From assembly GCF_014646275.1 (NCBI RefSeq), contig NZ_BMND01000012.1, positions 62,001 to 126,000 on the forward strand: 64,000 bases of DNA, in the 5' to 3' direction. The stretch comes from Streptomyces kronopolitis. GTDB lineage: Bacteria > Actinomycetota > Actinomycetes > Streptomycetales > Streptomycetaceae. Below, in pieces: positions 59,885 through 64,000 of the stretch. Both the position numbers and the translations under genes were made by a program. Numbering within the stretch: position 1 is the first letter of the stretch; each line of letters starts with the position of its first letter. Under the pieces are notes generated by a model. It searched no databases, was not told the DNA's origin, and saw nothing but the letters and a program-made list of their open reading frames with translations.

Positions 59885-60820
59885 TCAGTGCGCGATGGAG
59901 TCGATCAGCTCGCGGGCGCCCTGGCGCAGCAGCGCGACGGCCACGGACGTGCCGAGCGTCTCCGGGGTGAGCGGGCCGGCCCATTCGTGGGCGTTGAGGA
60001 CCGTCTTGCCGTCCGGGGTGAAGACGCAGGCACGCAGGGACAGTTCGCCGCGGCGGTCGGTCCTGGCGTAGCCGGCGATCGGGCTGTTGCAGTGGCCCTG
60101 GAGGACGTGCAGGAGCATGCGTTCGGCGGTGGTCTCCTGGAACGTCCGGGGGTGGCCCAGACCGCTGACGGCCTCGATGGTCTCGGTGTCGCCCGCGCGG
60201 CACTGGAGGGCGAGGACACCGGCTCCGATGGGCGGGCACATCTCGTCCACCGACAGGATCTGGCTGATCACGTCCGTGCGGCCGATGCGCTCGAGTCCGG
60301 AGACGGCCAGCAGCAGGGCGTCGGCCTCCCCGGCCGCGAGCTTTTCCATGCGACGGTTGGCATTACCACGCATCGGCACACACTGCAGGTGCGGATGGGA
60401 GGCCGCGAGCTGCGCGATCCGGCGGACCGAGGAGGTCCCGATCCGGGTGCCGTCGGGCAGCTCGTCCAGGGTGAGCCCGCCGGGGTGGATCAGCGCGTCC
60501 CGGACGTCATCGCGCTCCAGGAACGCGGCGAACGTCGTACCGGCCGGCAACGGGCGGTCGCCCGGGATGTCCTTGACGCAGTGCACCGCGAGGTCCGCCT
60601 CACCGGCGAGCAGGGCGGCGTCGACTTCCTTGGTGAACGCCCCCTTCCCCTCGACCTGGGACAGCGCGCCCATCCAGCGGTCGCCGGTCGTCTTGACCGG
60701 GACGACCTCCGTGGCGATGCCGGGGTGCAGCGTGCCGAGTTCGACACGGACGCGCTCCACCTGGGCCAGTGCCATGGGCGAGTCGCGCGAGACGATACGG
60801 ATCAGTTCAGGGGCGGACAT
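59885..60820 (-). CDS. hemC: Porphobilinogen deaminase homologue
   Basis: 311 aa. RIVSRDSPMALAQVERVRVE start, LAVHCVKDIPGDRPLPAGT (the catalytic Asp of the KD motif), MRGNANRRMEKLAAGEADAL, SGLERIGRTDVI, and QGHCNSPIAGYA with the dipyrromethane Cys. HemC joins four porphobilinogen units into hydroxymethylbilane in tetrapyrrole synthesis. Several blocks deviate from housekeeping HemC (HCVKDIP for HSxKDxP, RGNANRRM for RGNVxTRL), so this is probably a second, divergent copy. No other hem gene is adjacent. TATCGT sits six bases before the ATG at 60820, suggesting a leaderless transcript. Confidence 0.85.
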   Translation of the reverse strand: MSAPELIRIVSRDSPMALAQVERVRVELGTLHPGIATEVVPVKTTGDRWMGALSQVEGKGAFTKEVDAALLAGEADLAVHCVKDIPGDRPLPAGTTFAAFLERDDVRDALIHPGGLTLDELPDGTRIGTSSVRRIAQLAASHPHLQCVPMRGNANRRMEKLAAGEADALLLAVSGLERIGRTDVISQILSVDEMCPPIGAGVLALQCRAGDTETIEAVSGLGHPRTFQETTAERMLLHVLQGHCNSPIAGYARTDRRGELSLRACVFTPDGKTVLNAHEWAGPLTPETLGTSVAVALLRQGARELIDSIAH

Positions 60821-60998
60821 GCGCCCACGATAGACCGTCAGAACCGCGCCACGGCCACCCACCGGCCCGGCTCCACCGCCTCTCGAGGGATCCACCGCCC
60901 GGCGTCGACGCACCCTGGCCCCGGTTGGCCCCCGCCCGCCGAGGTGTCCGCGGCGGGTGCACCCCCGGGCGTCGTCGCACGTCCCGCGGGCATGACGG

Positions 60999-61030
60999 AG
61001 CCCAGGCCGACGACGGGGTCGGCCTGGGCT
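60999..61030. terminator. Terminator downstream of the sortase gene
   Basis: AGCCCAGGCCGAC (60999-61011) pairs with GTCGGCCTGGGCT (61018-61030); six-base loop; 45 bases after the sortase stop on the minus strand. Confidence 0.8.
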
Positions 61031-61075
61031 TGTCACGCGGTGCCCGGGTGGTCTCCGGTGTGCGAAGAAAACCGC

Positions 61076-61777
61076 TCAGGCACGTCTGTACGAGGAGAGG
61101 TGCGCGAACACCACGATGTTGTCGACGTAGTCCCTGACCTTCCGGTCATAGGCACCACCGCAGGTGATCACGCGCAGCTGGGCGGTGGGCGCGTCGGCGT
61201 AGACCCGGTCGTTGGGGAAGTTCGACTTGCTGAACGTCTCCACGGAGTCGACCTTGAACGTCGCGATGATTCCGTCCTCGCGGGTGATGTTGACCAGGGC
61301 GCCCGGCTTGAGGGATTCGAGCTGCAGGAACACCGCCGGTCCGGTCTTGGTGTCCACGTGACCGGCGATGATCGCGGAGCCGCGCTCACCCGGTGACGCG
61401 CCGTCCTTGTACCAGCCGACGAGGTTCCTGTCCCCCGGGGGCGGCGCGTTGAGCTGGCCGGTCGGGCCGAGGGTCAGCTGCGTGAAGGGCGCGTCGACGG
61501 CGATGTTCGGGATCGACACCCGCTTCGGCGCGGAGCGGGGCAGGGACAGATCGGGGACCGGCGCGGCGGCCGTACGACCGCCCGGGGTGGCCGAGGAGGC
61601 CACGGCGGGGCGGGTCAGCGGCTTGGGGTCCGCCGAGGTGTCCACGGAGTTGTAGACGAGGAGAGAGCCCAGCAGGAATGTTCCCGCAGACCACAGCAGG
61701 CCGCGGCCCACAGGGCGGGACGCGGAGGCGGTCCGGGGTGGACGGGAATTCGGCTGGGGCGACTGCGGGGCGGTCAT
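61076..61777 (-). CDS. Class F sortase
   Basis: 233 aa. A basic N-tail, one membrane helix at 26-42 (GLLWSAGTFLLGSLLVYNS), a Pro/Ala linker, then the sortase barrel from about 87: APKRVSIPNIAVDAPFTQLT, GERGSAIIAGHVDTKTGPAV with H140, LRVITCGGAYDRKVRDYVDN with C206 and R215. The TLxTC motif is VITC. Sortases cleave sorting signals and link proteins to the peptidoglycan. ATG 61777 follows GAAAGGCACCGTCAC. The adjacent gene 61905-62786 encodes a likely surface substrate, making a sortase/substrate pair. Confidence 0.92.
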   Translation of the reverse strand: MTAPQSPQPNSRPPRTASASRPVGRGLLWSAGTFLLGSLLVYNSVDTSADPKPLTRPAVASSATPGGRTAAAPVPDLSLPRSAPKRVSIPNIAVDAPFTQLTLGPTGQLNAPPPGDRNLVGWYKDGASPGERGSAIIAGHVDTKTGPAVFLQLESLKPGALVNITREDGIIATFKVDSVETFSKSNFPNDRVYADAPTAQLRVITCGGAYDRKVRDYVDNIVVFAHLSSYRRA

Positions 61778-61838
61778 GTGACGGTGCCTTTCATGAACGG
61801 GGCGACGGCGAGTGACGCAGGGGCGGTAACGAAAGCGC

Positions 61839-61871
61839 CGCGGCCACCGTCCACGAGGAGCGGTGGCCGCG
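61839..61871. terminator. Terminator after the repeat surface protein gene
   Basis: CGCGGCCACCG (61839-61849) pairs with CGGTGGCCGCG (61861-61871) in the gap between the surface protein (leftward) and the sortase start. Confidence 0.75.
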
Positions 61872-61904
61872 ACAGCAGAGCGGCCTCCGTGAGGAGGGGC
61901 CGGA

Positions 61905-62786
61905 TCAGGCCGCAGAGGCGCCCGAGGCGTTACGGCGACGCAGCATGTACGCGCCGGCGCCGAGGCCACCGAGCATCAGCACGGAGCCGGCAGCCATGCC
62001 GCCACCGGTCGCCATGCCGCCACCGCCGGTGTGGATGCCACCGTGCGGCCGCTGGTGGTCACCGTAGCCGCCGTCACGGTCGCCGTAGCCACCACGACCG
62101 CCGTCACGGTCGCCGTAGCCACCGCGGCCGTGGTCGCGGTCGCCGCCGCGGCCGTGGCCACCGTCGCGACCGCCGTCACGGCCACCGTCACGCCCGCCGC
62201 GGCCACCGTCACGACCGCCGTCACGACCGCCGTCACGGCCGCCGCGGCCGTGGTCGTCGCCGTAGCCACTGCCCTGGTCCCAGTCGTTCACGACGGCCTT
62301 GGCGAGGGCGCCACCACCGGTGTGCACACCACCGCTGGGCATCCGCCCGTCACGGCAGTCGTCCCAGTGACCACGGCCGTAGCCGCCGTAGCCGCCGCGG
62401 CCGTCACGGTCGCCACCGCGGCCCCGGTCGCGGTCGCCGCCACGGTCACGGTCGCCGCGTCCACCGCGGCCATCGCGGTCGCCACCGCGGTCACGGTCGC
62501 GGTCGCCGCCACGGTCACGGTCGCCGCGTCCACCGCGGCCGTCACGGTCGCCGCCACGGCCGTGGTCACGGCAGTGGTCGCGGTCGCCGCGTCCGCCGCG
62601 GCCGTCGCGGTCGCCGCCACGGCCGTGGTCACGGTCACGGCCGTTCCGGTCGTGGTCATTGCTGGCGGAGGTGGTACCACTGTTCGCGGCACTGTCCTCC
62701 GAGATCATTGCGTTCGCAGCAGGGGCAGAGATGGCGAGCACCGCCGTAATGGCGGCCGAAGCGAACAAGGTGCGAGCAGTGCGCAT
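61905..62786 (-). CDS. Gly/Arg/Asp-repeat surface protein
   Basis: 293 aa. Signal peptide 1-26 (TLFASAAITAVLAISAPAAN, ANA-MIS). The middle is built of GDRDGRGGRGDRD-type tandem units and GGRDGGRDGG blocks. A motif occurs twice: SGGVHTGGGALA in the middle and HGGIHTGGGGMA near the end. The C-terminal GMAAGSVLMLGGLGAGAYML forms a helix followed by RRRN, the geometry of a cell-wall sorting signal although LPxTG is absent. With a class F sortase as its neighbour, (G)GxHTGGG is a candidate recognition site. A 12-base palindrome GGAACATGTTCC overlaps the ribosome site (62788-62799). Confidence 0.75.
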   Translation of the reverse strand: MRTARTLFASAAITAVLAISAPAANAMISEDSAANSGTTSASNDHDRNGRDRDHGRGGDRDGRGGRGDRDHCRDHGRGGDRDGRGGRGDRDRGGDRDRDRGGDRDGRGGRGDRDRGGDRDRGRGGDRDGRGGYGGYGRGHWDDCRDGRMPSGGVHTGGGALAKAVVNDWDQGSGYGDDHGRGGRDGGRDGGRDGGRGGRDGGRDGGRDGGHGRGGDRDHGRGGYGDRDGGRGGYGDRDGGYGDHQRPHGGIHTGGGGMATGGGMAAGSVLMLGGLGAGAYMLRRRNASGASAA

Positions 62787-63670
62787 GGGAACATGTTCCT
62801 TTCGGCGCGACTGCGAAGGTCGACTCTTTGTCGGCTCATCGGATCGCAGTGGCGACGTGATCACCGTCAGCCGGATCGCGGCCCCGCACCACCGGAGAAC
62901 CTCGCATTCGAGGTACGCCCTGGGCTCTTCGGGTGGCCCTGGGGGGTGGATTCACCCGTTGGACGGCGCGCGTCGTCGGCGTGTCGCGTAACGAGTGGGC
63001 TAAAGGGCCTTCGACGGCCCGTCAGAGCGGGGATTTTCCGGGCCGAACGCAGGGGTGGGAGCGGCTGCGAGCGGGGGCTCCGGCGAGACGTCGACGGCCT
63101 CCGGCGGGGGGCGACGCCTCGGGGCCGGGTGCCGGGCGCACCGGGCATCGCCCCGGCGCCCCTGATGTTCCGGGCGGATGCACAGCCACGAGGAAGCCCG
63201 TACCCGAGTGCGACACACCTACGCCTGCGCCCACACCCTTGAGCGCACCCCTGGTCCACATCCGCCCGGCAGAGTCGTCATCGCCAAGTCACACATGGCA
63301 AGCCGGGCTGCCCCACGATGAACTCAGCTGCCGGCAAGTGCTTTGCACTGGGCGGCAATTGGTCTGGTTGTTTGCGTAACACCCTTCCAGGATCAGGTGA
63401 TTCGTGCGGCGGAGTGCGACCAGGGCCTCTCTCGGGTCACCGGCCGCGCGCCCCCACGCTCTGCCGCGACAACGGGTACCCAGGCCCGTTCCCCCGGCGG
63501 GCGAAGCACCGCCGATAGCGCCCGCCCGGGTCGGCACTCCAGGCCCCGCCCCTCGGACACAAAGGGCGGAGGATTCTCACTCGGATTGAGGAATTCATAC
63601 GCCCAACGGGGTCCTCCGACCGGCGGTCTGATGTTCCACGTGAAACATCCACTACCTGTCGCGTGCCCGC
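62787..63670. other. Gap between the surface protein and Mut7-C genes
   Basis: 884 bases without a gene I trust. It contains the GGAACATGTTCC palindrome at its left edge and the parS-like site at 63632-63647. The segment 62870-63280 is high in GC with weak open frames on both strands. Confidence 0.4.
63632..63647. promoter_or_regulatory. parS-like ParB binding site
   Basis: TGTTCCACGTGAAACA differs at one base from the perfect parS palindrome TGTTTCACGTGAAACA. It lies in an intergenic region, as most Streptomyces parS sites near oriC do. Confidence 0.75.
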
Positions 63671-64000
63671 TCAGGTGGCGCTGTCGCGGAGGGCCTTTTC
63701 GACGATCGCTTCCAGTCGGGAGTGGTGGGCCCCTCTCCAGTAGACGCGACCGCATGCGGTGCACTGGGCGAAGACGTCATACGTCCGCTGGGTGCCGTGC
63801 TCAAGTCGCTCACGGACCGATTCCTTGTCGGCGTCGGTCAGCCGGCCGTTGCATGCCGTGCAGCGCGTCCAGGGCGCGAGGGTGGGCGCGAACCGGCCCA
63901 GTACGTCCTGAAGTTGTTCGTCGGGCTGATCGCTGTAGAGGAACGCGCCCGCCCAGATCTCCCGCCGTCGCAGCAGCCCTCGGTCCCGGGAGAGCAGTAC
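63671..64000 (-). CDS. Mut7-C RNase-domain protein (5' end outside window)
   Basis: The last 109 codons of a minus-strand gene. VLLSRDRGLLRRREIWAGAF and LYSDQPDEQLQDVLGRFAPT are the Mut7-C (PIN-like) RNase domain; a zinc ribbon follows, C-x2-C in RCTACNGRL and C-x2-C in QCTACGRVYWRG, ending HHSRLEAIVEKALRDSAT. In complete family members an N-terminal ubiquitin-like domain precedes this part. The stop is TGA at 63673-63671, 24 bases from the parS-like site. Confidence 0.85.
   Translation of the reverse strand, partial: VLLSRDRGLLRRREIWAGAFLYSDQPDEQLQDVLGRFAPTLAPWTRCTACNGRLTDADKESVRERLEHGTQRTYDVFAQCTACGRVYWRGAHHSRLEAIVEKALRDSAT

Noticed and set aside
62040..62660. Short tandem repeats resembling a CRISPR array
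   Set aside because: No constant repeat length or unique spacers; repeats follow codon triplets of a repeat protein.
62031..63242. 403-codon plus-strand frame rich in Val, Ala and Thr
   Set aside because: It is the antisense reading of the Gly/Arg/Asp repeats; composition only, no start signal or domain.

Overview
The window looks like a piece of a Streptomyces chromosome. GC is very high with strong third-position GC bias, and it carries a chaplin, class F sortase, cytochrome bd oxidase, an anti-sigma-like GHKL kinase, a rare TTA codon in a small peptide gene, and a near-consensus parS site (63632-63647). In Streptomyces parS sites cluster around oriC, so the window may lie in the origin-proximal core, although gene content and remnants (IS copies, pseudogenes, orphan metabolic genes) read as accessory DNA. 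No rRNA, tRNA or CRISPR array was seen.

Layout. 1-5.4 kb: 5'-truncated-by-window HelD/HelR-type ATPase gene, a secreted AMIN-like protein, and a polyol cassette (DeoR regulator, zinc polyol dehydrogenase, divergent RbtT/DalT-type MFS permease). 5.5-14.1 kb: TPR protein, NCS1 permease with a C-terminal zinc-ribbon tail, short chaplin, methyltransferase, ferredoxin-MBL hydrolase, and a TetR gene facing an alpha/beta hydrolase-SRPBCC pair across a symmetric palindromic promoter. 14.4-21.2 kb: secreted beta-rich protein, cydAB, DUF1398 protein, two small genes (one with a TTA codon), amino-acid permease. 21.4-25.8 kb: M64 metallopeptidase whose stop codon sits on an IS5-family insertion, then an IS-rich scar: a full IS, a transposase fragment, an NmrA-like gene, an inverted internally deleted IS copy, and a DUF6624 gene broken by one amber codon.

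26.4-32.9 kb: membrane protein, PTGR-type oxidoreductase, DinB protein, then a striking divergent pair: a sigma factor fused through a zinc-finger segment and a membrane anchor to an extracellular CAP domain, opposite a second membrane-anchored CAP protein. A lipoprotein hydrolase and a MarR regulator follow, sharing an inverted-repeat operator. 32.97-39.67 kb: a tightly coupled seven-gene minus-strand operon (O-methyltransferase, thermostable-hemolysin-family protein, AMP-forming ligase, TauD-type oxygenase, second methyltransferase, Tat-exported SnoaL-like protein, amidohydrolase). It has several four-base stop/start overlaps and no PKS or NRPS; it is the best candidate in the window for an undescribed biosynthetic system.

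40.4-54 kb: WrbA-like flavoprotein, small secreted proteins, TrmO-like enzyme, stand-alone DUF3662 protein, GNAT, a TIR-domain remnant, lipase with IPT repeats, FabV enoyl reductase, GHKL kinase, CPBP protease, cytosine-type permease, GH15 glucosidase. 54-64 kb: two divergent gene remnants left by a deletion, trypsin-like protease, 2TM potassium channel, DUF2079 membrane protein, MmcQ/YjbR protein, two unknown small proteins, a HemC homologue, a sortase F next to a Gly/Arg/Asp-repeat surface protein, parS, and a truncated Mut7-C RNase-domain gene.
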